Notes: a model not told the origin generated them from the letters alone. Shown: positions 26,128 through 35,160, counted from the first letter of the stretch. The stretch: 64,000 nt of DNA from SHYR01 sp036013055 (GCA_036013055.1 DASCQM010000013.1:10663-74662), one strand, 5' to 3'. Program-made: numbers and translations.

Positions 26128-29100
26128 GTGCCACTCGACCGCATCGTCGTGACCGGCGCACGAGAGCACAATCTCAAGAACATCGACATCGAGATCCCAC
26201 GCGACAAGTTCGTGGTGATCACTGGCGTCTCCGGCTCCGGGAAGTCGTCCCTCGCCTTCGACACGATCTACGCCGAGGGGCAACGACGCTACGTCGAGTC
26301 CCTCTCCGCATACGCACGTCAATTCCTAGGCCTGATGGAGAAGCCAGACGTCGACTACATCGACGGCCTCTCGCCCGCGATCTCGATCGACCAGAAGGGC
26401 GTCTCCAAGAACCCGCGCTCCACCGTGGCGACGGTGACGGAGATCTACGACTATCTGCGGCTGCTCTTCGCCCGCGCCGGGACGCCGCACTGCCCCCACT
26501 GCGGGCAGGTGATCCGACGTCAGACCGTGCAGCAGATCGTCGACGCCGTGCTCGCAGAGGCCGCCGGCACGCGCGGCATGCTGCTGGCACCGCTGATCCG
26601 CCACCAGCGAGGCGAGCACAAGCAGGTGATCGAGGAGATCCGTCAGGCCGGCTTCATCCGCGCACGCGTGGACGGCGAGGTTCGCGAGATCGACGAACAG
26701 TTCGACCTCGACCGCTACAGGTGGCACGACATCGATGTCGTCGTCGACCGCATCATCGTCCCGGAGGCCGGCGCCGAGGAGTCTGAGGAGACGCGACGTC
26801 GCATCGCCGACTCCGTCGAACAGTCGCTGCGGCTCGGTGCGGGCGTGATCGTCTTCGCGCCGGAGGGGCTCGAAGAGCAAACGTTCTCGGAGCACTTCGC
26901 GTGCCCGAACACGAGCCACCCGCCCTACTCCGTCGGCGAGATCGAACCGCGCAATTTCTCGTTCAACAGCCCGCATGGCGCTTGCGCGACCTGCACCGGC
27001 CTGGGCGTGCAGATGGAGATCGACCCGGAGCTCGTCGTGCCGAACCGCGGCCTCTCGATCAGCGAGGGCGCGATCCTGCCCTACCAGCGGATCAGCACCT
27101 CCCAGCACTGGTACCGCCGCCGCATCTCGTCCGTGGGCGAGGCCTACGGCTTCTCGATCGACAGCCCGCTCGCCGAACTCGACGAGACGCAGTGGCACGC
27201 GCTGATGCACGGCACCGGCGAGGAGCAGGTGAAGGTCAACTACAAGACACGCAGCGGCCGCGTGCGGCGCTACGACGTGGCGTGGGAAGGCGTGCTTCCG
27301 AACCTGGAGCGCCGCCATAAGGAGACCGAGTCCGAGTGGGTGCGCCAGGACATCGAGCGCTACATGCTCGCGGTTCCCTGCCCGACGTGCGACGGCGCGC
27401 GCGTGAAGTCCTCGATGCTTGCCGTCACAGTCGATGGTCGTTCGATCGTCGAGGTGGCGCGGCTCTCAGTCGGCGACGCGCTGGAGTGGACGCAGGCGCT
27501 GCAGAGCGACGAAACGCCGCTCGGCGCGCGGGAGCGGGAAATCTCGCGTCAGATCCTGCAGGAGATCGCCGGTCGCCTGACCTTCCTCCGCGACGTCGGA
27601 CTCGCCTACCTCACGCTCGACCGGCCCTCGGCGACACTGGCCGGCGGCGAAGGTCAGCGCATCCGCCTCGCAACGCAGATCGGCTCGGCGCTGATGGGCG
27701 TGCTCTACGTCTGCGACGAGCCATCGATCGGCCTGCACCCCGTCGACAACGAGCGCCTGATCAGCACGCTGACGCGGTTGCGCGACCTCGGCAACACCGT
27801 GCTCGTCGTCGAGCACGACGAGGCGATGATGATGGCGGCCGACCACCTGATCGACCTCGGCCCCGGCGCCGGCGAGCACGGCGGGACGGTGGTCGCGAAG
27901 GGCTCGCCGAAGCAGGTCGCGCGCTCGAAGAAGTCGATCACCGGACAGTTCCTCTCCGGCAAGCGCCAGATTCCGATGCCGCGGCAGCGACGCCCCGGCA
28001 AGGGCGAAGTACTTACCGTACGAGGAGCGACGGAGCACAACCTCAAGCAGATTGATGTCAGCTTCCCGCTCGGCTCGTTCATCGGGGTGACCGGCATGTC
28101 CGGCAGCGGCAAGTCGACCCTCGTCAACGAGATCCTCGCCAAGCGACTCGCGCACGACCTGCACCGCGCCCGCGAGCGTCCCGGCAAGCACGACGCGTTC
28201 GAGGGTCTCGACCACGTCGACAAGGCCGTCGTGATCGACCAGTCGCCGATCGGGCGCACGCCGCGGTCGAACCCGGCGACGTACACGAACCTCTTCACAA
28301 CGATCCGCGACCTCTTCTCGTCGGTGCCGGAGTCGCGCGTGCGCGGCTACAAGCCCGGGCGGTTCTCGTTCAACGTGAAGGGCGGGCGCTGCGAGGAGTG
28401 CTCAGGCGACGGCTACAACGTGATCGAGATGCAGTTCCTGCCGGAGGTCACCGTCCCCTGCGAGGTCTGCCATGGCGACCGCTACAACCGCGATACGCTG
28501 GAGATCAAATACCGCGGCAAGAGCATCGCCGAAGTGCTGAACATGACGGTCAGCGAAGCCCACGAGTTCTTCGAGGCGATTCCCGCCGCGCGAAGGCGGC
28601 TGGAGACGCTGGAGAGCGTCGGGCTTGGCTACATTCGCCTCGGCCAGCCCGCGACCACGCTCTCCGGTGGCGAGGCGCAGCGCGTGAAGCTCGCAACCGA
28701 ACTCTCGCGGCGCGCGACCGGCCAGACGGTCTACATCCTCGACGAGCCGACGACCGGGCTCTCGTTCCCGGACGTCGAGGCGCTCCTTCAAGTGCTGCAG
28801 GCACTCGTCGATCAGGGCAACACAGTGATCGTGATCGAGCACCACCTCGACGTGATCAAGAACGCCGACTGGATCATCGACCTCGGTCCGCGCGGCGGCG
28901 AGGCCGGTGGCGAAGTGATCGCGGAAGGACCGCCGGAGGCGATCGCTGCCACCGAGGCCTCGTCGACAGGCGCCTTCCTGCGCGAGGTGATCGATCGTGC
29001 CGGCGGCGACGTGCCGGTTGCGGATCGCGAGGCGATCGCGAAAGCGAGCGGTAAGAACGCGGCACCCTCGGCGGCCCCGTCGAAGAACGGCAAGCGACCG

Positions 29101-29187
29101 AAGGCGGCCGCCGCCGCTGCGAAGAAGAAGCCTGCTGCGAAGCGCAAGAAGACGAAGGCGCGCAAGGCGAAGACCGCCAGCGCCTGA
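26128..29187 (+). CDS. uvrA: Excinuclease ABC subunit A
   Basis: 1019 residues, somewhat longer than the usual ~950 because of a Lys/Ala-rich C-terminal tail (~45 residues). Start is GTG 26128 with GAGGTGA upstream. Two ABC ATPase modules: Walker A 'GVSGSGKSS' (~residue 32) and 'GMSGSGKST', signatures 'LAGGEGQRIRLA' and 'LSGGEAQRVKLA', Walker B 'LYVCDEPSIGLHP' and 'VYILDEPTTGLSFPD'. The C-terminal zinc module is complete ('CEECSGDGY' ... 'CEVCHG'), but the N-terminal one has only one Cys in its first pair ('CPNTS'), as in some actinobacterial UvrA. UvrA dimers with UvrB find bulky DNA lesions for nucleotide excision repair. A candidate SOS box precedes it. Confidence 0.97.
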   Translation: MPLDRIVVTGAREHNLKNIDIEIPRDKFVVITGVSGSGKSSLAFDTIYAEGQRRYVESLSAYARQFLGLMEKPDVDYIDGLSPAISIDQKGVSKNPRSTVATVTEIYDYLRLLFARAGTPHCPHCGQVIRRQTVQQIVDAVLAEAAGTRGMLLAPLIRHQRGEHKQVIEEIRQAGFIRARVDGEVREIDEQFDLDRYRWHDIDVVVDRIIVPEAGAEESEETRRRIADSVEQSLRLGAGVIVFAPEGLEEQTFSEHFACPNTSHPPYSVGEIEPRNFSFNSPHGACATCTGLGVQMEIDPELVVPNRGLSISEGAILPYQRISTSQHWYRRRISSVGEAYGFSIDSPLAELDETQWHALMHGTGEEQVKVNYKTRSGRVRRYDVAWEGVLPNLERRHKETESEWVRQDIERYMLAVPCPTCDGARVKSSMLAVTVDGRSIVEVARLSVGDALEWTQALQSDETPLGAREREISRQILQEIAGRLTFLRDVGLAYLTLDRPSATLAGGEGQRIRLATQIGSALMGVLYVCDEPSIGLHPVDNERLISTLTRLRDLGNTVLVVEHDEAMMMAADHLIDLGPGAGEHGGTVVAKGSPKQVARSKKSITGQFLSGKRQIPMPRQRRPGKGEVLTVRGATEHNLKQIDVSFPLGSFIGVTGMSGSGKSTLVNEILAKRLAHDLHRARERPGKHDAFEGLDHVDKAVVIDQSPIGRTPRSNPATYTNLFTTIRDLFSSVPESRVRGYKPGRFSFNVKGGRCEECSGDGYNVIEMQFLPEVTVPCEVCHGDRYNRDTLEIKYRGKSIAEVLNMTVSEAHEFFEAIPAARRRLETLESVGLGYIRLGQPATTLSGGEAQRVKLATELSRRATGQTVYILDEPTTGLSFPDVEALLQVLQALVDQGNTVIVIEHHLDVIKNADWIIDLGPRGGEAGGEVIAEGPPEAIAATEASSTGAFLREVIDRAGGDVPVADREAIAKASGKNAAPSAAPSKNGKRPKAAAAAAKKKPAAKRKKTKARKAKTASA

Positions 29188-29220
29188 ACGCGCCATCCGT
29201 CGCTGCGATAGCCTTGCGAC

Positions 29221-29709
29221 GTGTACACACTCACCCTCGACAACGACGACCTGCGCCTCGTCTATCTGGCGACGGTCTACCACCTCGGCCGGCCCGGCTC
29301 GGAGATCGATGCGGTGACGCTGAAGCCGCACTCGCTCGGTCTCGGATCGTTACGCGAGGCGCTGGAGCCGCAGCTCGCCAACGCCTCAGCGGACGTCGAT
29401 CTCTCCGACTACCAGCTGGCACGTCTCGGCCAGGCGTTGCACGGCATCGTCAACGAGCTGAAGCAATTTGAGCTGGCGCAGGGCCGCTCCGCCGTGCCCG
29501 GCTTCTCCGAGGCGATGGAGCAACTCTACCCCGGCATCGCAGACCAGTCCGGCGCATCGCTGGATCTGGTGCAGCAGGCGATCATGCTGCGCCGCCGCCT
29601 CGATGCGGCCGTTCGTGACGCGGAGGTGGCGGTCGAGGCTGCGCAGTCGCAGCTGGCTGAGAGAGAGGCCGAAGAACGTCAGCCGTGGTGGAAGTTCTGG
29701 GCGCGCTGA
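29221..29709 (+). CDS. Conserved-looking protein of unknown function with C-terminal coiled coil
   Basis: 162 residues from GTG 29221, 33 nt after uvrA; no clear SD. I do not recognise a family. Residues ~1-115 are mixed alpha/beta with 'LDNDDLRLVYLATVYHLGRP' at the start. Residues ~115-155 form a Leu/Ala/Glu/Arg helix likely to coil ('LDAAVRDAEVAVEAAQSQLA'), ending in the aromatic tail 'QPWWKFWAR', which suggests membrane-interface or partner docking. No signal peptide. Probably co-transcribed with uvrA, but a repair role is only a guess. Confidence 0.72.
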   Translation: MYTLTLDNDDLRLVYLATVYHLGRPGSEIDAVTLKPHSLGLGSLREALEPQLANASADVDLSDYQLARLGQALHGIVNELKQFELAQGRSAVPGFSEAMEQLYPGIADQSGASLDLVQQAIMLRRRLDAAVRDAEVAVEAAQSQLAEREAEERQPWWKFWAR

Positions 29710-29848
29710 GCACTCGATCCGGAAGAGTTGTTGACTCTTGCGCCGTCCGATCACGCGAACCCTTGTCTGCAACGGAGCGCAAACCTACACTCGCCACGAA
29801 GCATTTTCACGTGCATTCAGGCAGCTACCTGCTGAAGGGACCCTGAGC

Positions 29849-30124
29849 ATGACTTACTTTTCTACCCAGCCGTGTATCGACGAACTCGACCTCTCATGCG
29901 TCGACGTCTGCCCGGTGGACTGCATTCACACCGAAGAGGGTGTCGACCGCATGGTCTACATCGACCCGGACGAGTGCATCGACTGCGGTGCGTGTGAGCC
30001 GGCCTGCCCGGTGACCGCGATCTACGCGGAAGATGACCTGCCGGAAGACATGGCGATCTTCGGCGAGATCAACACGCTCTACTTCAAGGACAAGGACGCG
30101 GCGCGCGCGAAGGTTCCCGCCTAG
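29849..30124 (+). CDS. 7Fe-type ferredoxin
   Basis: 91 residues from ATG 29849, with GAAGGGA eight bases upstream. The N-terminal cluster pattern C-x7-C-x3-C-P ('PCIDELDLSCVDVCPVDC') and the second motif C-x2-C-x2-C-x3-C-P ('CIDCGACEPACP') match bacterial seven-iron ferredoxins carrying one [3Fe-4S] and one [4Fe-4S] cluster (Thermus and mycobacterial FdxC type). It carries electrons at low potential to redox enzymes in the cytosol; its partner is not shown by context. An intrinsic terminator follows. Confidence 0.93.
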   Translation: MTYFSTQPCIDELDLSCVDVCPVDCIHTEEGVDRMVYIDPDECIDCGACEPACPVTAIYAEDDLPEDMAIFGEINTLYFKDKDAARAKVPA

Positions 30125-30148
30125 TCAGCACGCCCAGTCAGACAGAGA

Positions 30149-30177
30149 AGAAGCGCCGCTCACGCGGCGCTTCTTTG
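30149..30177. terminator. Bidirectional intrinsic terminator between ferredoxin and phosphoesterase genes
   Basis: An 11-bp perfect stem (agaagcgccgc / gcggcgcttct) with loop tcac and short T-rich/A-rich flanks lies between the converging genes ending at 30124 (+) and 30202 (-). Confidence 0.8.
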
Positions 30178-30201
30178 ATCTCAAAAGTCTGATGTCGCTC
30201 G

Positions 30202-31038
30202 CTAGCGACGCCGGATCGTCGCCGGGTCGACGCCTTCGAGCAGCGGGATCTCGTGATGAGCCAGCGACGGCTCACCCTCCAGCGAGGACGCCTCAAGCTG
30301 CACGCTGCCATCCTCCTGCAGGTCTACCAGCAGCACACGTCCGCCGATCGAACCACTGAGCGACTCCGGCGCGCCCGAGTACGCCGCCGTCATCGATCCG
30401 GCGGCAACCCGTACGAGCCGCTCCCAGTGGCCCAGCGCCACGTAGTCGCGGTCCATCGCTTCCAGCTCGGTCTCGTAGATATGGAAGGAGTGCTGGAGCG
30501 CGGCTGAGGGATGGATGTAGTGCCCGTGGCCGATACCGATCTGCCACGCGGCCTCGCCGCGCGGCGGCGCGTCGGCGAAGGGGGTGAAGTTCGGCTCCTC
30601 TTCAGTGTGGCTGCGTCCCCAGACCTCGATCTCCGCGTCACCGAGGGAGACGGTCTCGCCGCCGGGCGCGCGCATCAGATGCAGGTTCGGCGCAGCACCA
30701 ACGAAGTCGAAGCGGTCATAGACGGAGCCGCTACTGCCAACGTGGTCATGGTTCCCCGGCAACAGGACGACCGGAACCTCGGCGCGCGCGATTTCGGTCG
30801 CCGCGAACTCAAGCGTCTCCTCGCGGACTCGCGCGTTGTCGAAGAAGTCACCGGCGATCAGCAACGCGTCGACGTCCTCGCTGTGGCACTTGTCGATGAT
30901 GCTGCGGAATCCCTGCTCCAGCTCGGCACGCAGGGCGTCGCGCTGCTCGGTTTGCCCGGAGTCGTACGCGCCGAGGTGTACGTCCGACGTGTGCAGCAGC
31001 CGTCGAGGGGAGCGCGGGGTGCCGCTGTCGCTGCTCAC
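30202..31038 (-). CDS. SbcD/Mre11-like metallophosphoesterase
   Basis: 278 residues from GTG 31038. All five calcineurin-like phosphoesterase motifs are present: 'TSDVHLG' (D-x-H), 'IAGDFFDN' (G-D), 'LLPGNHDH' (G-N-H-D), 'IGHGHYIHP' and 'VALGHWE' (G-H). The layout is that of the nuclease domain of SbcD/Mre11, but it is shorter than SbcD (~400) and lacks the capping extension; no sbcC is adjacent. Could be a DNA exonuclease or another phosphoesterase. Its start overlaps the glyQS stop by 4 nt (GTGA), so it is translated from the same message. Confidence 0.85.
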   Translation of the reverse strand: MSSDSGTPRSPRRLLHTSDVHLGAYDSGQTEQRDALRAELEQGFRSIIDKCHSEDVDALLIAGDFFDNARVREETLEFAATEIARAEVPVVLLPGNHDHVGSSGSVYDRFDFVGAAPNLHLMRAPGGETVSLGDAEIEVWGRSHTEEEPNFTPFADAPPRGEAAWQIGIGHGHYIHPSAALQHSFHIYETELEAMDRDYVALGHWERLVRVAAGSMTAAYSGAPESLSGSIGGRVLLVDLQEDGSVQLEASSLEGEPSLAHHEIPLLEGVDPATIRRR

Positions 31039-32414
31039 CGGCCGGGCATCGCTGGTGGATCGTCGACCGTGGGGCGCAGCTCATCGAGCCGCCCGCGCAG
31101 AGCCGTCACGAGTTCCGCGATCGGTACGCGAATCTGTTCGGTGGTGTCCCGGTCGCGGATCGTCACCGCGTCGTCGTCGATCGTCTCGAAGTCGACGGTC
31201 ACGCAGAGCGGCGTACCGACCTCGTCCTGCCGTCGATAGCGACGGCCGATCGACTGTGCATCGTCGTACCAGGTGCGGAAGTGGGGACGTAGCACGTCCC
31301 AGACGCGCCGCGCCGTCGGCACCAGCTTCTCGTTGCGGGAGAGCGGCAGCACGCCCACCTCGATCGGCGCGATGTCCGGCGCAAGCCGCAACACGACGCG
31401 TTTCTCTTCGCCGACCACGTCCTCGTCGTAGGCGTCCATCAGCAACGTCAGCATCACGCGATCGACGCCGACCGCCGGCTCAACCACATGCGGGACGACG
31501 TGCTCGTTCTTCTCCGTGTCGAAGTACGTAAGCGACTTGCCTGAGCGCTCACCATGCGCGGTGAGGTCGTAGTTGCCGCGATAGGCGACGCCCTCCAGTT
31601 CCGACCAGCCCCACGGAAAATTCACCTCGATGTCGGCCGTCGCCGTCGAGTAGTGCGAGAGCTCTTCCTGCTCGTGGTCGCGGAGGCGCAGGTGCTCCTG
31701 CCGCACACCGATCGACTGGAACCAGCGCATGCGCTCCGTCTTCCAGTACTCGAACCAGTCAAGTGCGTCGGCGGCGTCACAGAAGAATTCCATTTCCATC
31801 TGCTCGAACTCGCGGGTACGGAAGATGAACTGCTGCGTCGTGATTTCGTTGCGGAACGACTTGCCGATCTGCCCGATTCCGAACGGGAGGCGCCGTCGTG
31901 TCGCGCTCTGCACGTTCTCGAAGTTTACGAACATGCCCTGCGCCGTCTCGGGGCGCAGATAGGCGACCGCACCATCGTCGGCAACCGGGCCGATGCTCGT
32001 ACGCAGCAGCAGGTTGAAGTCCCGCTCTTCGGTGAAGTTGTCCTTCTCGCCACAGTTCGGGCAGACGCCATCCTCGATATGATCCGCACGCACGCGAGCC
32101 TGACAGTTGAGGCAGTCGACAAGCGGGTCGGTGAAGGCGTCCACGTGTCCGGTGGCGCGCCAGACCTCGGGATTGGTGATGATCGCGGCTTCCACGCCGA
32201 CCACGTCGTCGCGGCCCTGGACCATCCAGCGCCACCAGCTCTCGCGGATGTTGCGCCGCATCTCGACGCCCAGCGGCCCGTAGTCGTACGTCGCGGCGAA
32301 TCCGCCGTAGATCTCAGCCGATGGGAAGACGAACCCGCGCTGCTTCGCGAGCGATGTGATCGTCTCCAGGTCGGCCTTCATCGCAGAGGCCGGCCCGTTG
32401 CTCTCGTCAGTCAT
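31035..32414 (-). CDS. glyQS: Glycyl-tRNA synthetase, single-chain (alpha2) type
   Basis: 459 residues, the normal length for the eukaryote/Gram-positive type single-chain enzyme. Family segments: 'KQRGFVFPSAEIYGGFAATYDYGPLG' start region, class II motif 2 'FGIGQIGKSFRNEIT', 'FIFRTREFEQMEMEFF', and motif 3 'VEPAVGVDRVMLTLLMDAY'. A zinc-like 'CLNCQ ... CPNCGEKDNF' pair is present. The C-terminal anticodon-binding domain starts at 'LAPDIAPIEVGVLPL'. It charges tRNA-Gly in the cytosol. GGGAGCAG precedes the ATG. Co-transcribed with the downstream phosphoesterase through a 4-nt overlap. Confidence 0.97.
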   Translation of the reverse strand: MTDESNGPASAMKADLETITSLAKQRGFVFPSAEIYGGFAATYDYGPLGVEMRRNIRESWWRWMVQGRDDVVGVEAAIITNPEVWRATGHVDAFTDPLVDCLNCQARVRADHIEDGVCPNCGEKDNFTEERDFNLLLRTSIGPVADDGAVAYLRPETAQGMFVNFENVQSATRRRLPFGIGQIGKSFRNEITTQQFIFRTREFEQMEMEFFCDAADALDWFEYWKTERMRWFQSIGVRQEHLRLRDHEQEELSHYSTATADIEVNFPWGWSELEGVAYRGNYDLTAHGERSGKSLTYFDTEKNEHVVPHVVEPAVGVDRVMLTLLMDAYDEDVVGEEKRVVLRLAPDIAPIEVGVLPLSRNEKLVPTARRVWDVLRPHFRTWYDDAQSIGRRYRRQDEVGTPLCVTVDFETIDDDAVTIRDRDTTEQIRVPIAELVTALRGRLDELRPTVDDPPAMPGR

Positions 32415-32535
32415 TCTGCTCCCATGGCGTTGGCCCGAACGGGCGGAGGTAGGCCGAGCGTATCATCGCGATCTTGCGTCCACAACACGCCGGGAACCCG
32501 TGCTACCATTCCGACGCGCTGGGAGGATCCGACGC

Positions 32536-32685
32536 ATGCGTACTCTGATTGCCGTCCTGACCGGAGCCGCCGTTGGCGTCGCCGCGGCCGTGGCTGCGGG
32601 TGCGCGTGCCGACCTGCGAGAGCTCTCACAGCGCCACGAAGAGATGCCCGACGTGACCATGGATCCGGAGGCTGCCGATGCCTGA
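32536..32685 (+). CDS. Small single-span membrane protein
   Basis: 49 residues from ATG 32536, with GGGAGGA eight bases upstream. One hydrophobic Ala/Val-rich segment (~residues 3-23) is followed by an acidic tail. It overlaps the c-di-AMP receptor gene by 8 nt, so the two are translationally coupled. No family is recognised; it could anchor or accompany the receptor at the membrane, but that is inference from the overlap only. Confidence 0.68.
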   Translation: MRTLIAVLTGAAVGVAAAVAAGARADLRELSQRHEEMPDVTMDPEAADA

Positions 32686-33025
32686 TTCAGTCCCGAACAA
32701 GCTCTGCGTGATCATCGTGTCCGATGCGGACGCGAACCGGCTGATGGAACGGCTGGTCCAGAAGAACCTCCCCGCGACGAAGATCGGCTCCACCGGCGGC
32801 TTCCTGCAGCGTGGAAACGCCACGATCATCAGCGGCGTCGAAGAGTCGATGGTCGCTGACGTGACCGAGATCGTGCGCGAAGAGTGCCACGCTCGCAAAG
32901 AATTCGTGCCCGTGCAGACGTTGCCGTTCCTCGGCGATGGCGGGTTCAGTGCGGAACCGGTCGAGGTGCGGGTTGGCGGCGCGATCATGTTCGTGATCGA
33001 CGTCGAGCAGTTCATCCGCACGTAG
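32678..33025 (+). CDS. darA: Cyclic-di-AMP receptor (DarA/PstA, PII-like)
   Basis: 115 residues, normal for this PII-like trimeric family. Diagnostic segments: 'CVIIVSDADANRLMERLVQKN', 'ATKIGSTGGFLQRGNATIISGVEE' (T-K-I-x-S-T-G-G-F-L plus G-N, the nucleotide-binding region) and 'PVEVRVGGAIMFVIDVEQF' at the end. In Bacillus, Listeria and Staphylococcus these proteins bind c-di-AMP and pass the signal to unknown partners. No diadenylate cyclase is in the window. The gene overlaps the small membrane-protein gene by 8 nt. Confidence 0.92.
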   Translation: MPDSVPNKLCVIIVSDADANRLMERLVQKNLPATKIGSTGGFLQRGNATIISGVEESMVADVTEIVREECHARKEFVPVQTLPFLGDGGFSAEPVEVRVGGAIMFVIDVEQFIRT

Positions 33026-33075
33026 CTGTCGGGCCGCAGCCAGCCCGTCGCGCTGACGTCAGCGCAGGTGAGACG

Positions 33076-34329
33076 CTACCCTGCCGCCTCGGCGGCCGCT
33101 CCGAGTGACGTTTCAAGCATCATCACGACATCTGCGTCGTAGTGCTCATCGGCGCCAGCTTCCAGGATCTCGCGCGCCTCGGCATGGCTGAACGCCTCAC
33201 GATGCGGGCGATCCGCCCTGAGCGCCCAGTAGGAATCGGCGACCGCGAGGATGCGGGCGGCAAGTGGGATCTCGTAGCCCTGCAGCATCTCGGGGTAGCC
33301 CCGACCGTCAGGGCGTTCATGATGGGCCGACACCCACATGCTGATCTCGTCCATGCCCGGGGTGGCTTCCAGGATGCGCGCAGCCATGCCGGGGTGGTGT
33401 CGCATCAGCTCCATCTCCTCCAACGAGAGGATCGATGGCTTCTCCGTAATGAAGCGCGGGATGCCCATCTGACCGATGTCGAGCAGCCGCCCCGCAACGC
33501 CGATCGCCCGTCGTTCCGACTTGGCGATCCCCATGCGCCGCGCCAGTTGCATTGCCAGATCGGCCACCCGTGCAGAACGTCCCGCTTCGCGCACAGACGC
33601 ATCAGTGACGTCACCGAGGGCGGCAGCGATCCGCTCCACGTTCTTCACGGACGCACGACCATCGCCACTGACTCCGCCAGCCAATAGTGCCGCCAGATCG
33701 TTGTCCCACAGCCCGGTCCACATGCTGTCGCCATGCAGGGCGTCGGTCGTCGCCTCCGCGACCTCGGATCCGACCATCGGCGCGATATCTCGCGGATGGA
33801 CGCGCAGCAGTGATGCGCGCGCCTTCAGCGGGCTCTCCGGATTCTCAGCGATCTCGATCGCCCAGTGCGCTGCGTTCACGATCAGCGCCTCAAGTGGGAT
33901 CTCTCCGCCAGCGGTTCCCTGCGGGCGGCCAGCGCCGTCCCATCGCTCATGCGACGCGAGAATCGTGTTCTGAATACGCTCGTCGAGTCCCAGCCGAGCA
34001 GCGACCCATCCGCCAGCAGCGGCGTGCCCTCCATTCGGATCGACCTCGGGAGGCAGCTCTGCCACCGCGACGCCGGAGTCGTGGAGCAGCGAGGCGTAGA
34101 AGACCGTGCGCCGATCAGCATTCTTCAGCCCGAGCGTCTCCGCCACCGCGAGCGCGACATGCGCCACGCGCACGCCGTGACCCGGTGACTGCGACTCGGC
34201 GAGGTCGAACGCGCTGCTGAGGGGAGCGATCAGCGCGGCTGGACGCGCCGCCTGGAGCTCAACCGCTCCATCGAACGCGAAGTCTGGATCCATCAGCGAA
34301 TCGGGCAGCATGAATGCGGCGTTGGTCAA
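33076..34329 (-). CDS. Tandem HD / HD-GYP domain protein, second HD degenerate
   Basis: 417 residues; TTG start at 34329 supported by GGGAGGG seven bases upstream. Two HD modules. The first (~45-190) keeps the metal ligands: H51, H83-D84 ('LLHDSG'), H102 and H127 ('SHERWDGAGRP', GRP instead of GYP). The second (~245-410) has the full 'HHERPDGRGYP' (336-346) and 'HHPGMAARIL', but the first-helix His is Ser and the HD pair reads L-D ('GRLLDIG'). HD-GYP proteins normally hydrolyse c-di-GMP; here the metal site and the GYP motif lie in different halves, so activity is uncertain. No receiver domain or membrane segment. Convergent with the c-di-AMP receptor gene. Confidence 0.88.
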   Translation of the reverse strand: MTNAAFMLPDSLMDPDFAFDGAVELQAARPAALIAPLSSAFDLAESQSPGHGVRVAHVALAVAETLGLKNADRRTVFYASLLHDSGVAVAELPPEVDPNGGHAAAGGWVAARLGLDERIQNTILASHERWDGAGRPQGTAGGEIPLEALIVNAAHWAIEIAENPESPLKARASLLRVHPRDIAPMVGSEVAEATTDALHGDSMWTGLWDNDLAALLAGGVSGDGRASVKNVERIAAALGDVTDASVREAGRSARVADLAMQLARRMGIAKSERRAIGVAGRLLDIGQMGIPRFITEKPSILSLEEMELMRHHPGMAARILEATPGMDEISMWVSAHHERPDGRGYPEMLQGYEIPLAARILAVADSYWALRADRPHREAFSHAEAREILEAGADEHYDADVVMMLETSLGAAAEAAG

Positions 34330-34456
34330 ACGGCTACCCTCCCGGTGGATGCACGGTAATCCTCGGCAGGTTTGAGCCGGCTCCGCAGCAAATTCCGTAT
34401 CTGGGCTACAGTTCGCGACATCCTCGCGCGAATACCGGTAGACGTTGGAGCAGCAG

Positions 34457-35116
34457 ATGATCTTGCAGGGCTACGTGGTTGGCAGGCTAGCGGCCAACTG
34501 CATGGTGATCGCCGACGATGAGACGCGCGACGCGCTGGTGGTCGACCCCGGCGACAACGCGCCCGAGCTGCTGAAGCAATTTGCGGAGCACAAGTTCAAC
34601 GTCGTCGGCGTGCTCGCGACGCACCACCACCTCGACCACACCGGCGGCATCCACGATCTGCTCGAGGCGCTACCAAACGCGCAGTTCTACATGCATCAGC
34701 TCGACTACCCGCAGATCGTCGCGCAGGCACCGACGGCGGAGCAGTGGTACGGACATGCCGTGACCGCACCACGTGAGCCCGACCGCTTCATCGAGCACGG
34801 CGACACGATCGAAGTCGGCAGAGTCTCGCTGACCGCCCTGCACTGCCCCGGCCACACTCCGGGCTCGCTCTGCCTCTCCGGCGAGGGCATCGTCGTCACG
34901 GGCGACGTGCTCTTCGCAGGATCGGTCGGACGCAGCGACTTCCCCGGTGGTGACGCCGCGACACTGATTCGTTCGATCCGCGAGCACCTGCTGACGTTGA
35001 CCGATGAGACGGCCGTGCTCCCCGGCCACAACGAGTCGACGACGGTGAAGCAGGAGCGCGAGACGAACCCATTTCTGCGCGACCCGCGCGGCACGATGGG
35101 CATCGACCTCGACTGA
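34457..35116 (+). CDS. Metallo-beta-lactamase fold hydrolase (glyoxalase II-like)
   Basis: 219 residues from ATG 34457, with GGAG six bases upstream. The metal signature 'THHHLDHTGG' (H-x-H-x-D-H), 'CPGHTPGS' (His), 'VTGDVLFAGSVGRSD' (Asp) and 'LPGHNEST' (His) are complete and in order. It closely follows the short glyoxalase II-like / YcbL pattern of hydroxyacylglutathione hydrolases and related thioesterases. Likely a cytosolic thioester hydrolase; the substrate is unproven. A strong terminator follows. Confidence 0.9.
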   Translation: MILQGYVVGRLAANCMVIADDETRDALVVDPGDNAPELLKQFAEHKFNVVGVLATHHHLDHTGGIHDLLEALPNAQFYMHQLDYPQIVAQAPTAEQWYGHAVTAPREPDRFIEHGDTIEVGRVSLTALHCPGHTPGSLCLSGEGIVVTGDVLFAGSVGRSDFPGGDAATLIRSIREHLLTLTDETAVLPGHNESTTVKQERETNPFLRDPRGTMGIDLD

Positions 35117-35160
35117 ACGACCGCTCCGAGACATCGCGACACGGAACGCTCGCGACACAA

